From assembly GCF_008728515.1 (NCBI RefSeq), contig NC_044986.1, forward strand, positions 116,176,313 through 116,240,312: DNA of 64,000 bases, written 5' to 3'. The position numbers and the translations under genes are program-made. Positions within the stretch are counted from its first letter, which is position 1. The number at the start of each line of letters is the position of its first letter. This document shows, in pieces, positions 46,465-57,539 of the stretch. The DNA comes from Papio anubis. Lineage: Eukaryota; Chordata; Mammalia; Primates; Cercopithecidae. The notes under the pieces are model-generated. The model had not been told where the DNA came from. It searched no databases and was given only the letters and a program-made list of their open reading frames with translations.

Positions 46465-47072
46465 AAAGTACAGAAATGCCTCAAAGATACTGCAAATTTG
46501 GCTCTAGACCATCACGATAAAGAGAGTGACACGAATTTTTTGGTTTCCTAGTGCATATAAAAATTATGTTTATACCATACTGTAGTCTATTAAGTGTGCA
46601 ATGGCATGTCTAAAATAAATGTATATACCTTAATTAAACATACTTTGTTGATTATAAAATGCTAATGTTTATCTGCACCCTCAACAAGTCCTAATCTTTT
46701 AGCCAGTGGAGAGTGTATGGCATAGATGTTGATGGCTGTTGATCAGGTTAGTTGTTGCTGAAGGTTAGGGTGGAAAAAGTACATTTATTGATTAATTTGT
46801 TGTCTAATATGAGATGAGTTTGTGGTGGCCCCGATTACAATAGTAACGGCAAAGATTGCTAATCATAGAACACCATTACAGATACAATAATAATGAAAAA
46901 GTTTGAAATATTATGAGAATTATCAAAATATGACACACAGACATGGTGTAAGCACATGCTGTTGGAAAAATGATGCCAGTAGACTTGCTTGATGCAGGAT
47001 TTCCACAAACCTTTCATTTATAAAAATTTGTCTGTAAAATGCGATAAAGTGAAGCATAATAATATGGGGTAT
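46465..47072 (-). mobile_element. Internally deleted Tigger1, antisense
   Basis: The first ~300 bases are the complement of the Tigger1 3' end ('agagagtgacacgaattttt', 'ccatactgtagtctattaag', 'ttgatggctgttgatcag'). The rest is the complement of its 5' end ('ccgattacaatagtaacgg', 'gatgccagtagacttgcttg', 'ataaagtgaagcataata'). The transposase region between them is missing. Only ends plus short subterminal parts remain, as in a non-autonomous derivative. Confidence 0.9.
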
Positions 47073-47480
47073 GCCAGTACCACAAACTAACTGGCCTAAC
47101 CGACAGAAATGTATTGTCTCTCATAATTCTGGAGGCTAGAAGTCTGCAATCAAGGTGTGGGCAGGGTTGTTTGTTTCTGAGGGTTAAGAGGAGGACATGC
47201 TTTTTATCTTTCCCCTGAATTTTGATGGTTTTCTGGCCATCTTTGGGGTTCCATAGCTCAGAGAAGCATTGCCTCCATCTGTATGTGTCTTCACAAAGCG
47301 TTCTCTTGTGTTTGTGTCTTAATTTCAATTTTTTAAGGGCATTAGTCATATTGTATTAGAGGCCCATCCTACCCCAATCAAAATATAACTCATCAAAACG
47401 TAACTAGTTATATCTGCAATGACCCACACATTTTAACAAATACTTGTACAAACAGTGTGTGTCTTCATACAATTAGCAAC
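47073..47480 (-). mobile_element. MLT1-like LTR, antisense
   Basis: 'taccacaaactaactggcct', 'ataattctggaggctagaag', 'ctccatctgtatgtgtcttc' and 'gggcattagtcatattgtat' match the complement of MLT1-type LTRs. It abuts the deleted Tigger1 directly. Confidence 0.75.
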
Positions 47481-47499
47481 TGTGAAGGGAAAAAAAAAA

Positions 47500-47880
47500 A
47501 AAGACAAAGTGGAGACAGGTTTGAGAATTGAGCCCTGAGGCCCACTAATATGTGTAGATCAGGAAGGTAGTGACTAGAAATAGGCAAATCATACAGAGTT
47601 CTTCAGGAGTCTGGAAAGAGTGAACAGTGTTTCAGAACAAAGGGAGTAGTCAATTGTGAGAAACACAATAAGAATAAAAGAAGGCTTGAGAGTTGCCTAT
47701 TGCGTTTACCAGGATAGAGGACTTAGATGAGGTAGATAAAAGCTTTGAGATGGAAGTCTTATTGAAGAGTTTAGAAGAGAAAAATGACATGAGGTGTCCA
47801 ACAAAGTAAATATAAAAAACTTTGGAGGAGATATTCTAAACAGGAGCACAGAGTTATAGGAATCAGTAGATTATCAAGTT
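47500..47880 (-). mobile_element. L2, antisense (third part)
   Basis: 'gagaattgagccctgaggcc' and 'gtgtttcagaacaaagggag', then 'cttgagagttgcctattgcg' and 'tttaccaggatagaggactt', match the complement of the L2 reverse-transcriptase palm region. This is farther 5' in L2 than the pieces at 45.4-46.4 kb, so all three belong to one interrupted copy. Confidence 0.75.
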
Positions 47881-47905
47881 CTCCTAGGTAATGTCTCTGT
47901 GGATA

Positions 47906-48249
47906 TACCATCATGTGCCATGTAATGATGTTTTGGTCGAGGACAGATCACATATACAATGGTAGTCCCATAAGATTTAATATATTTTTATTGTACTTTT
48001 TTATGTCTATACATGGTTAGGTACACAAATACCTACCATTTTGTTATAATTGCCTAGAGTATAATAGAGTTAAATTCCATACGGGTTTGTAGACTAGGAG
48101 CAATAGGCTCTATCGTATAACCTACGTGGGCATTAGGCTCTAGTATCTAGGTTTATTCAAGTATACTCTGTAATGTTCATATAACAAAAAATTGCCGAAT
48201 GATGCATTTCTGAGACTGTATCCCTGTGGTTAAGTGACTCATGATTATA
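47906..48249 (+). mobile_element. MER8-like Tigger-class MITE
   Basis: An element of about 344 bases with inverted ends: left taccatcatgtgccatgta, right 'taagtgactcatgattata'. The interior has 'atggtagtcccataagattt', 'gtagactaggagcaataggc' and 'tgatgcatttctgagactgt'. Orientation and exact family name are uncertain. Confidence 0.75.
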
Positions 48250-48487
48250 CTAATTATGTTCTAAAAATCAGATTATTGCACTTTTATTTTTGCTTCCAGG
48301 TCATTAAATATTTTATATTGGTCTGTATTTATACCAAATTCCTATTTTATCAGTAAGGCAAATATTAAGTTAGTAATATATTATCCATTGTGATAATTCA
48401 ATGTAATACATTATAATATATGAAAATATTTATATAATTTTAAGAAATAGCTACAAGTCAAAGCTCTGAAATTTTATACTCAACATA

Positions 48488-48791
48488 TTATTATTTTATT
48501 TTATTTTTTTTTGATACAGAGTTTTGCTCTGTCACCTAGGCTGGAGTGCAGTGGCACAATCAGAGCTCACTGCTGCTTTAATCTCCTGGGCTCAAACAAT
48601 TCTCCTGCCTCAGCCTCCCAAGTACCTAGAAGTACAGGTGTGCATCACCATGCCTGGCTAATTTTTGAAATCTTTTGTAGAGGCAGGTTCTTGCCATGTT
48701 GTCCAGGCTAGTAAACTCCCAGCCTCAAGCAGTCTTCCCGCCTCAGCCTCCAAAGAGCTGGGATTATTATCCTAAGCTACCGAACTCAGCC
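48488..48791 (-). mobile_element. Alu (AluJ-like), antisense
   Basis: Two-arm Alu with a (TTTA)n tail at 48488-48512. It is strongly decayed at CpG sites, with J-type 'tcttgccatgttgtccaggc'. One of the oldest Alus in the window. Confidence 0.92.
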
Positions 48792-50580
48792 CATATTCTT
48801 AATTATTCAGCTCTTATATTAATCACCTTGCATGAGGCAGCCAGGTTAAAAATGTTGAGAGTTTTATTCCCATATGTAAAATTTTAAGAGTACATAAAAA
48901 TATGCAGTTATAAGTAATCACCTAACTATATAATCAAACATTTAAAAATTATTTTATAGTATATATATTTACATTTTACTTCAGAGATATATGGCAACCT
49001 CATTTCATAAAGAGTTGACATGTAATACAAAGAAGATAAACAATGAACATTTCCAGCATAATTGTAAAAGTGACACACTGAGTAAAGCCCAAGTACAAAG
49101 TCTCACAAATACATTTAAAAATAGCATGTGTCTGGCTCCAGAAAAATAGCATCTGGCTTAAGGGGTAGAAAGAATTAACCTACATATCCTATACTTATAA
49201 GCATAAGTAAAAGCTGGTTTATGTCTGTTAATTCCTAACATCTATTATCTCAAGGTATTTCTACAATCATTAGAGATTGTTTTGCTTCTCTAGCTCACAC
49301 CTGTCTTCTTGAACATTAATGGAACTGAAAAAGTTATACTCTGTTATTTTCTTGTTTAATTGAAAAAAGACACACTTGGGACATCTTGATGCCAAGTTAA
49401 TAAATCCTGAGGAAAATATTTAATATTGGAAACACAGATATAAGCTTGGAATGGCCTGAACTGGCTCTACTCTAATGAACTGTGACATTTGATTCATAAT
49501 AGCAGAAACTGCAGCTTAAGTCCTCGTTAATCAGAATGGCGCTAAATCACAAATCACTAATCATGACTTTCTCATTCCCAAGAAAGATTTAAAAACAAAA
49601 TACAAAGAAACTCACAGTAGGACACACTGTTTTGACATATCTCACATGCTTTTATTTAGCAGGGAAGGGAAGGAAAGAAGAGAAGAAAAATTAATCCCAA
49701 GCGAACTTTAAGTCCCTATTCTTACCTAAGTGGCACTTGACTTTTTATGTGTACTTGTGCATGTATGGGAGTGTGAGTAATCAATGCTTTTTAAAAAGAC
49801 TCTATCAGAGAAAGCACTTCCTGGCATGAAGTACTGCTGAGGACAATGCACAAACTCCAGGAAACTATTGTTTCCCACCCTTCTTTCCTGGTCTCCACTT
49901 ACTGACTCAGCATGAAGAGGTTTCTAAGGCTACTGACAGAAGAGAGGAGGATAGCATTTCAAACACACAGGCGTTTGTGTGAGCACCAACATCCCTGCAG
50001 TGTGCCCTGAACAGCAGCTGTCTGTCTGCAGCAATTAGTCACTATACACACAGGTAAAAAGGACACACTATGAAATCAAGTTCTCTGCCCCCACCCAGCA
50101 TGAAGAACAGATAAAGTCATCCTGCTCCTAATTCAAGGCTCTTTCCAGCAGTTAGTGCCTTTCTTGCATGTTCTTGTAAGGGTTGTTAGTGATTTTAAAT
50201 TTTCTAAATTAACTAAAGGACAGTTAGTAAAACAAGATAGAATTCCAAAGCAGTCCTAAAGTTCCATTTAGATGGACAGTTCTGAGAGGACAAATGTGTA
50301 GAGGCCAGAATCCGCGGTTATTTAATCTGGGGGAGGATGCTTGAACTGCCAGTGGGCTGGAAGAAAGTACTTGGGGTGATGGACATGTTTTAAAACTGAA
50401 TTTTGAAGATGGTTTCACAAGTCTATAAATTTACTACAAAGCATTGCACTATACCCTTACAATGAGTGGGTTTTATGGTATATAAATATAACTCAATAAA
50501 GTGGAAAAAATATAGGTATTGTCATAGTTACAGATTTTTTTAGTTTGCTAAATTGTATATGTATTTAAATGCCTGTCTTT
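48792..50580. other. Repeat-poor unassigned sequence
   Basis: No family was recognised over about 1.8 kb. The part at 49440-49600 is compositionally complex, with repeated TAATC/ATTA cores ('ctcgttaatcagaatggcg', 'atcactaatcatgac'). No coding evidence. Confidence 0.45.
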
Positions 50581-50592
50581 CCACATTAATTT

Positions 50593-50908
50593 ATCTGTCT
50601 CTCTTTTTTTTTTTTTTTTTTTTTGAGATGGAGTACTTGATCTGTCACCCAGACTGGAGTGCAATGGCACCATCTCAGCTCACTGAAACCTCTGCCTCCC
50701 AGCTTCAAGCTATTCTCTTGCCTCAGCCTCCTGAGTAGCTGGGACCACAGGCGTGTACGACCACACCTGGCTAATTTTTGTATTTTCAGTAGCGACAAGG
50801 TTTTGCCATGTTGGCCAGGCTGGTCTCAAACTCCTGACCTCAAGTGATCCTCCTGCCTTGGCTTCCCAAAGTACCGGGATTACAGGCTTGAGCCACCGCA
50901 CCCGGCCA
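50593..50908 (-). mobile_element. Alu (AluS-like), antisense, with target duplication
   Basis: Two-arm Alu with a T tail at 50604-50624 and head 'ccgcacccggcca' near 50908. The 11-bp duplication cacattaattt lies at 50582-50592 and 50909-50919. Confidence 0.93.
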
Positions 50909-50919
50909 CACATTAATTT

Positions 50920-51239
50920 CTTTTAAAACATTTATTGTGTGTTTAATAAGAAGAAGATATTGTCTTACTGGTAGGAACAAGTAGCACTAATGCATAAACC
51001 TGAATTTAAAATTTTACCCAAATTAATGCTAACTGTGTTCTTCATCTTGGAAGTGCATATATGTATGTAGTTTTTCAGTGGTTGAGACTCATTGGAAAAT
51101 GTGGTAATAATATGTTTTAGAACATGATATAGCCAGCTCAGGAGTAAAATGTAGGTACCTTATGCTTTCCTGAATATTCTAGTCATAAGCTTGCCTCACC
51201 TAATATAATACCACTTCTTATCAATTTTAGGCAAAATTA
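50920..51239. other. Unassigned sequence
   Basis: Nothing was recognised between the Alu and the possible L2 tail that follows. Confidence 0.5.
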
Positions 51240-51440
51240 AAATTTTCATCTCTACATTCCAATAGCAATGAGCACGTGGTTTTGCTACAATATTTGTTAC
51301 TCTGCCTTGTTTGTGTTCACTTCTTCACTAGCCTCTATGCTTCTTAGGACAGGATTTATGTCTAATATTTATGTGTGGTTCCAGAGATTCTTGCACAATA
51401 TCTGACATCAAGTAGTTAAGGAATAAATGTCCATTCAGTA
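51240..51440 (+). mobile_element. Possible L2 3' end, sense
   Basis: 'ctatgcttcttaggacagg', 'cacaatatctgacatcaag' and 'aggaataaatgtccattcag' resemble the L2 tail ('tgaggacaggg...tctggcacatagtag...aataaatg'). Weak. Confidence 0.45.
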
Positions 51441-52223
51441 TGTGATTTTATTAACAGTGGCTTTATTTTCTCAATGGTATAGAAAGAAATTACATTGCTA
51501 CCTCTTTTCCTATTTTCTGTAGTTGAGTACCTAATAAAGCTCAATGGAAAACATCTCTTGGAATACTCATTGGTTTCATATGAGACACATTGAAATAAGG
51601 TTTAATCTAGATCTTTGCTGTCTTATGGGAAACCACATGTAACTAAATCTAAATTAATTGAAATTTTAAAATTCAGTCACACTAGCCATATTGAAAAATT
51701 ATCAGTAGTCATATGTTGCTTGTGATGACTTCATTGGAGAATGTAAAGATATAAAATCTTTCTGCTATTACAAAGTATTCATCCTATTGGATAGAATTTG
51801 TCTGGATGCTTATCAATATTGTTAAACTAATCTGGATTAAAATTAATTGACTTTAAGCCAGATAGCACTATCATCCTTGGACATACTGGTGTATACTCCA
51901 TGGTCCCAGATCAACAGGAGATATTAAAAGAATGACATGCCAAATCCCATCTTCTTTCATACTCCCTTCTGTCTTCACCATGTGTTATCAAAAATGATAT
52001 ATAAAAAGTACAGAACACTTTCAAAACTATTTTTAAAATTTCTATTTACTTATTAGTGAAGTTGTTATCTTAGTAAAGTAAAAGGAAAATCAGGTTAAAT
52101 ACTTTATATATCACTGTTTTTAAAGAAATATATCACTGTTTTTAAAGAAAATGTAAAGACATGGCCCATATAAATATTGTATGGATAGAATAAATATGAT
52201 TGACACATTGTGAAAGACATCTT
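51441..52223. other. Unassigned AT-rich sequence
   Basis: No family was recognised. A 27-base direct repeat based on 'tatatcactgtttttaaaga' occurs at 52108-52134 and 52131-52150. Confidence 0.5.
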
Positions 52224-52239
52224 AAGAATGCATTTGGCA

Positions 52240-52545
52240 GGTTGGGCACGGTGGCTCATGCCTGTAATCCCAGCACTTTGGGAGGCTGAGGCTTGTGGAT
52301 CACCTGAGGTCAGGAGTTCGAGACCAGCCTGACCAACATGGAGAAAGCCCATCTCTATTAAAAATATAAAATTAGCCAGGCATGGTGGGGCATGCCTGTA
52401 ATCCCAGCTACTTGAGAGGCTGAGGTGGGAGAATCGCTTGAACTGGGAGGCAGAGATTGTGGTGAGCCAAGATCGCGCCATTGCACTCCAGCCTGGGCAA
52501 CAAGAGCCAAACTCCATCTCAAAAAGAAAAAAAAAATAAAAATAA
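52240..52545 (+). mobile_element. Alu (AluSx-like), sense, with target duplication
   Basis: Two-arm Alu starting 'ggttgggcacggtggctcat' with tail (A)n/(TAAAA). The 12-bp duplication aagaatgcattt lies at 52224-52235 and 52546-52557. A 4-base filler, ggca, sits between the left duplication and the Alu head. Confidence 0.94.
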
Positions 52546-52614
52546 AAGAATGCATTTTGCCTCATGCTCTCAGATAAGGATAAGCATTATGAAAACAAGA
52601 AAGGGAAAACTGGC

Positions 52615-52681
52615 AAAAAAAAAAAAATTTTTTTTTTTTTTTCAAAACCTCAATGACTCGATGTCATTGAGGTTTTGAAAA
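52615..52681. repeat. A13T15 palindrome followed by a perfect 19-bp hairpin
   Basis: An A run (52615-52627) passes directly into a T run (52628-52642). It is followed by arms ttttcaaaacctcaatgac (52639-52657) and gtcattgaggttttgaaaa (52663-52681), exact complements separated by five bases. It matches no MITE family that I remember. Confidence 0.95.
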
Positions 52682-52689
52682 GGTTTTTA

Positions 52690-53045
52690 AAAATAAAACT
52701 TGGTAATTATATGGCCACTTATTTTTTGTAGCTCTTCATGCTAAGGCTGTGAAAAAGAGTAATAAAATCCCAGCGGTACTGTGGCAAGCTGATACCTTCA
52801 CAGGGGGAATGCGTGTTCTCGCTTTCTTTGTTCTCATTCTGTCTGACGAGTCATTACATGTATTTCTGTATCTGAACAGAAATATCAGGTCATGACCACC
52901 ATTGGCTGCAGGGAACAAAATGTTAAGACACACAGGTAGATGTACTCTTTGCACACAAGGAGTGTATTTGGAGCACAAACTCTCTATTGCTGGAAAGAGT
53001 AAGATCTATGCAACATGTTCCAATTTAAAGTCAGTAAGGTTTTTA
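52690..53045. other. Unassigned complex sequence
   Basis: No repeat was recognised. The part at 52740-52960 is compositionally balanced and could be conserved non-coding DNA; an 80-codon minus-strand frame here has no domain. Confidence 0.4.
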
Positions 53046-53049
53046 TTCT

Positions 53050-53240
53050 AAGTACTGTAATCATTTATCTCTAATCTTTTTAATAACCTTGTAAATAAGG
53101 TTTTATCAGCTCCATTTTGTAGATAAGTAAAACTAAGGAACAGAGAGGATAAATAACTTGCTCACAGTTTTGCTAACAAGTAGTGGTATTAGGACTAGAA
53201 TTTAGGTCTACCTGATTCAAAAAACCGAGATCTCTCTTTT
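53050..53240 (+). mobile_element. MIR SINE, sense
   Basis: 'ctccattttgtagataagta', 'aaactaaggaacagagagga', 'aataacttgctcacagtttt', 'gtggtattaggactagaatt' match the MIR core and right part in order. Confidence 0.87.
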
Positions 53241-53519
53241 CCCCTTTGAGAGACAGCCAAGATGTGTATATGTTTCCATTTAGAAATAAATATTTTATTC
53301 AAAGCAATTTGTAACAATTTACATATGATTGTTTGAAACCAGAGACATTCAAAGAGGACCGATTATAGCACTTAGTACATTATTTAGGATCAATGCCTCT
53401 GTCTCCTTGAAGTGTTTCACAGAGATCCCCAGAGATTTAGAGCCAACCATGAGGGATGTTGGGAAGGGTGACTAACGACCTCTAAATATTAGTCTCGCAT
53501 ACTACAACTGAAAGTAGCC
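53241..53519. other. Unassigned sequence
   Basis: Nothing was recognised. Confidence 0.5.
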
Positions 53520-53680
53520 ATTACTCAATTCATCTGTTTATTTCTTTCCTCCTTTACAGAAATCTATTTAACGTGTACTTTGTGCCAGACACTATGCTAG
53601 GTACTGCGGATACAATCCTGAAAAACAAAACAACCACCACAAAAAAACATCTTTCCTCCCCTGAGACTGTGTTTAGGCAC
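53520..53680 (-). mobile_element. L2 3' end, antisense
   Basis: 'actttgtgccagacactatg', 'gctaggtactgcggatacaa' and 'ctttcctcccctgagactgt' are the complement of the L2 tail. Confidence 0.75.
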
Positions 53681-54534
53681 CAGCCCAGGTGAGGTACTTT
53701 GTCCAGCTGAAGAAAGTGGAAGGAAGTTTAAGCAGTGATCTGTATGGGGATTTGTTCCCTTGACAGGAAGACTGGCTTAGAATATTTGTTTTAACAAAAG
53801 ACCTGCTCAGATTTTAGTATTAGCCTGGCCTCTCGTACATGTCAGAAGAGACCAGAAAAACAACATCCTCACTAAACTATGTTAATCGAACTGTGCCTGT
53901 TAGATTTGATTCTCAGAAATGTCAGGAAATTAAACACAGAGTTCCCATTGCAGCTCTCCAATAAAGCATTTTGCTTGTAAGCGGAGTCAAAGTGCGATTA
54001 AGAACCATGCCTTTCCATTACCTTCTTTTTTCTACCCCACCCCATTCCTTTCAGACTCTCCACACTCCTGTATGCTTCTTTGAGAGCAGGCTTCTGGCAG
54101 TATCTAAAACGGAATTAGGAAAAAGAAATTACAGAGAAAGTAAAAGAATAATACTTGTCATAAGAATCAAGTCCACCTGTACGTTTATTTGGCTATTACA
54201 CTTTTTCAAGCCCATGGATGTATTAAATTTATATATTTTAAGAAAAGTTTATTATATAAACCTTTGTTCCTGAGCCTTAAAAATATCTGTCCTATGACAT
54301 CGAAGATTTTCCATGTTTTCCATCACCTTCCATCAACTGCCTTTGAGTTTTAAACTTATCTGACAAAGAGTTGGGATATTGGACTATACAGCTCCAGTTA
54401 GGATGTTCTGTTACCTAAAATCTCTAACACACAAGAACATAAATCTTATCAAAGTGGTTTTTTGCCCTCCAATGACATTCAACCCCACCATATCTTTGTG
54501 AGAGTTAGAATTTAAAAAGTCCCTCTTGATTTTA
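53681..54534. other. Unassigned sequence
   Basis: No repeat family was recognised. A 100-codon plus-strand frame (53971-54273) has no recognisable domain and lies in AT-rich DNA. Confidence 0.45.
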
Positions 54535-54800
54535 ATTTTTGTATGTTTATTGAGGTATTATTTATTGTTATTTATATTTATTGAGGTATTTATTATTTCA
54601 TTATTATTGAGGTACAGCAAAATATATTCTTTTTAGTGTGTACAGTTATATAAATTTTACAAAAACAAAATAATGCGACCATGACCATCATAAAAATAGA
54701 AAAGAGTTGCATCACTCCCGAAAATCTATTTATGGCCCTTGGTAGGATTTTAATATATACCTTTAATTAATCACAGTTTGCCTTTAAATACTATTATACT
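54535..54800 (+). mobile_element. Old L1M-associated sequence, weak
   Basis: 'tttattgaggtattattta' and 'tttagtgtgtacagttatat' followed by 'aatgcgaccatgaccatca' resemble a common sequence linked to old L1 elements. 'ttattgaggtat' occurs three times here (54547-54614). Orientation is uncertain. Confidence 0.4.
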
Positions 54801-54949
54801 GCCTCAGATACAGTTTAAAACCCTTAGAACCATTTAACCTCAGTTTTTCCTTTAAATCTTTTGTGACATTGTTGTCATTCTCACATGCTACTAATAAACA
54901 ACACATTGGTGTATTGCCTCTGTTTTTGCTTTAGACAGCTCAATTATTT

Positions 54950-55230
54950 ATTTTTTTGAAACAGAGTCTCATTCTGTTGCCCAGGTTGGAGTGCAGTGGT
55001 GTGATCTCAGCTCACTGCAACCTCTGCCTCCCAGGTTCAAGCAATTTTCCTGCCTCAGCCTCCCAAGTAGTGGGTGCACACCACCACACCCAGCTAATTT
55101 TTTATTGTGTAGTAGAGACGGGGTTTCACCATGTTGGCCAAGCTGGTCTTGAACTCCTGACCTCAGGTGATCCACCCACCTCAGCTTCCCAAAGTGCTAG
55201 GATTACAGGTGTGAGCCACCACGCCTGGCC
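54950..55230 (-). mobile_element. Alu (AluS-like), antisense, with target duplication
   Basis: Two-arm Alu with a small deletion in the right arm ('caagtagtgggtgcacacca'). The flanks agctcaattattt (54937-54949) and aggtcaattattt (55231-55243) are a 13-bp duplication with one mismatch. Confidence 0.93.
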
Positions 55231-55249
55231 AGGTCAATTATTTTTGAAA

Positions 55250-56600
55250 AGAATTACAATAAGTAAAAATGTGTCATATTTACCTTCATTTTAACAATTT
55301 TCATATTTAGTCATCTCTTAGTGTAGATGCAAATGTCTATTTCATCTACTCTTTCTTCCATAAAAATTTCTTTTAACATTACTCGTACTGTGGTTCTACT
55401 GTTAATGAATTCTGTCACTTTTCGTCTGCCTAAAACTGTCTCTATTTTTCCATTTTTTGAAAGATATTTTTACTAAATATAAAATTCTAGATTAACAGAT
55501 GTTTTTCTTTCAGCGTTTAACTTTTGGCTCCCATGGTTCTGATAAATTTGCTATAATTATTTTTTGTTATTTATTTGTACGTTTCTTTCTTTTTTTTTTT
55601 TTTAACTGCTTTCAAGATTTCCTCTCTAATTTTGGTTTTCAGCAGTTTGAATATTATGTGTCCAGGGGCGTGTGTGTGTGTGTATTTATCCTGCTGTGGT
55701 TTTTTGAGCTTTTGGGCCTGGGATTTTATGTCATTATTAGTTTCTGAAAATTATTCATTGTAACCTCTTCACATATTTCTTTTGCTTCAATCTCTTTCTT
55801 CTTACTGGATCTCAGTTACCTGTGTGTTAGACCATTTGATAGTTTCTGCCATTCTTCTGTTCTCTGTGCCGTTTATTTTTTTGTGACTTTTTCAGTGATA
55901 TTGTCATTCTCCCAACCATTGGAGACTTCTACTGGTCTAAGCAAATGAAGATTGTTTGCATCTCCTCCAGTGATAGTGTGTCTGTTTTCTTTTCCCTTCC
56001 TGAAGCCACAGTCAACCTTTACCTTTGCTCCATGGGTCAGAGGATTTTCTGCCATTTTTGGAGTGAATGAAGACTCTTGTTTCATAGGAGATACAGACAT
56101 GGCTGTGGGTTTAAGCTTTTTCCACTGTGGTCTTTTCTCCCTTTCTTGAAGCCTGCAATACCAGGCAAAGGTTTCTTTTGTGTCCAATTTTATACAACCA
56201 CTTTTTCTCAGCACCACTTGGTGAGTTCTGTGGAGGAAAATAACCTGTAAATGGTTATAAATTACCCTTATGTCTACAGCTTCCAGGTGTTCCATACTTT
56301 CATGCCAGACTTTAACAATTCACTCGCCACTTCACCTGAATTCTGCTTAGCAGTTTCTATGGCAGCTGCACACTTCTCTTCTGCTCTACAAAAGGTGATT
56401 TAGGGTCCAAATTCCATTTCTCCTTGCTAATACCTACTTTTCCTGACATTTCAGGATAGTTGGCTCCCATGTGACCTGGGGTCTTTGATTGTTTTCTGGA
56501 AAATGTATGATTTCTGTATTATCTTTGTTTTTTCTTGTTATATTGGAAGTAATAGTCTTTCTAACTTTCTACATCTTAAGTGAAAGCCAATAAATATTAA
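55250..56600 (-). mobile_element. Old L1 5' spacer region, antisense
   Basis: 'tctttcagcgtttaactttt', 'cagcagtttgaatattatgt', 'gtgtgttagaccatttgata' and 'cattcttctgttctctgtgc' are the complement of the old-L1 5' spacer, similar to 15150-15560. The right half (55950-56600) is assigned by continuity only. Confidence 0.6.
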
Positions 56601-56819
56601 TACCTCTTGACATTGTGTTTAAGTATTTACTTATCAGAGTTAGAGGATTTATGCAGAAATACAACCATAAAAGTTGTTAAGATCCAGACAGTTTTGGGAT
56701 TTTTTTTCAGAATCCGTTAGATAGCACTTAATATCTGCAGTGTGATATTCTGTCAGACATAAAGAATATGGAAAACATACAGAATTTCACTAACTCTAAA
56801 TATTAAACATGCAATTATT
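56601..56819. other. Unassigned sequence
   Basis: Nothing was recognised between the antisense L1 and the antisense LTR. Confidence 0.45.
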
Positions 56820-57475
56820 TTGAGAGCCACAGTGCTACAGTCTTGCCAATGCACCACCAAGTCGCAGTTTCTCATTGCCTGACGTAGTAATCCAGAGTTA
56901 TTTGTCTCATGACCAAGAAAGTTAAGGAGTGTGAACACGAAGGGTGAGGTTGGAGTGAAAGTTTAATAAGTTAAAGAAGCAAGCTGTCCGCTGTGGAGAG
57001 GAGAACTGGGAGAGGGTTGCCATTTTTACAGTTGAATGCAAAGGCTTTTATGGGAAACCAATGAGGGCTGGGCATCTCATTTGCATAAGGCCCAAGTTTC
57101 TGGTAGCGCCACCTTGTCTTTCTAATGCACATGCGGACCCTTAGCTTGAGCTACTCCGTAATAGCTTTGTTCCCTTTACCACGCTTGTGTCAGGGGATGG
57201 AATTTCCCAGTGTGAGCTATCTGAGCAAGTTGCCTGTGTAGCCTTTCTTATCAGTGCAGCCGTGGGCATGTCTTAGGCAAGCCCCCTTGTGCGTGTTCCC
57301 TTATCTGTGCCTGCAGACTGTTCTTTGTTCTAAAGGTTTCAACCAAGGACCCACCCTAACTGCCTGCCTGATCAGTTTTTTCCTTTCTCCTCTCTCAAAG
57401 GTAGTTTCAATAAATGCAAGCGCTATTGTAGCCATGTAGTTTGCAACTTCCATGCCTAGACCGGGAACATGGGCT
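56820..57475 (-). mobile_element. LTR-like element, antisense (ERV1-like)
   Basis: On the minus strand it has a TATA-like 'tcccataaaagcc' (57049-57061), then 'cttattaaactttcactcc' near 56965, and a terminal 'cttggtcatgagacaaat' U5-like motif near 56914. This order is that of an LTR read right to left. No internal gene region is visible. The family is not named. Confidence 0.6.
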
Positions 57476-57539
57476 ATGTGAGTTTCAGAATGCCCAAGAG
57501 TAACTTTTTGAGCTGTAAAGTTCCTGTTATAGAGAGTAA

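Noticed and set aside
52104..52565. 153-codon minus-strand frame
   Set aside because: It is an Alu translated on its antisense strand, which commonly stays open.
52639..52681. Hairpin as a MADE1 or other mariner MITE
   Set aside because: The arm sequence does not match MADE1 ends (ttaggttggtgcaaaag) or other MITE ends that I remember, and no TA target duplication is evident.
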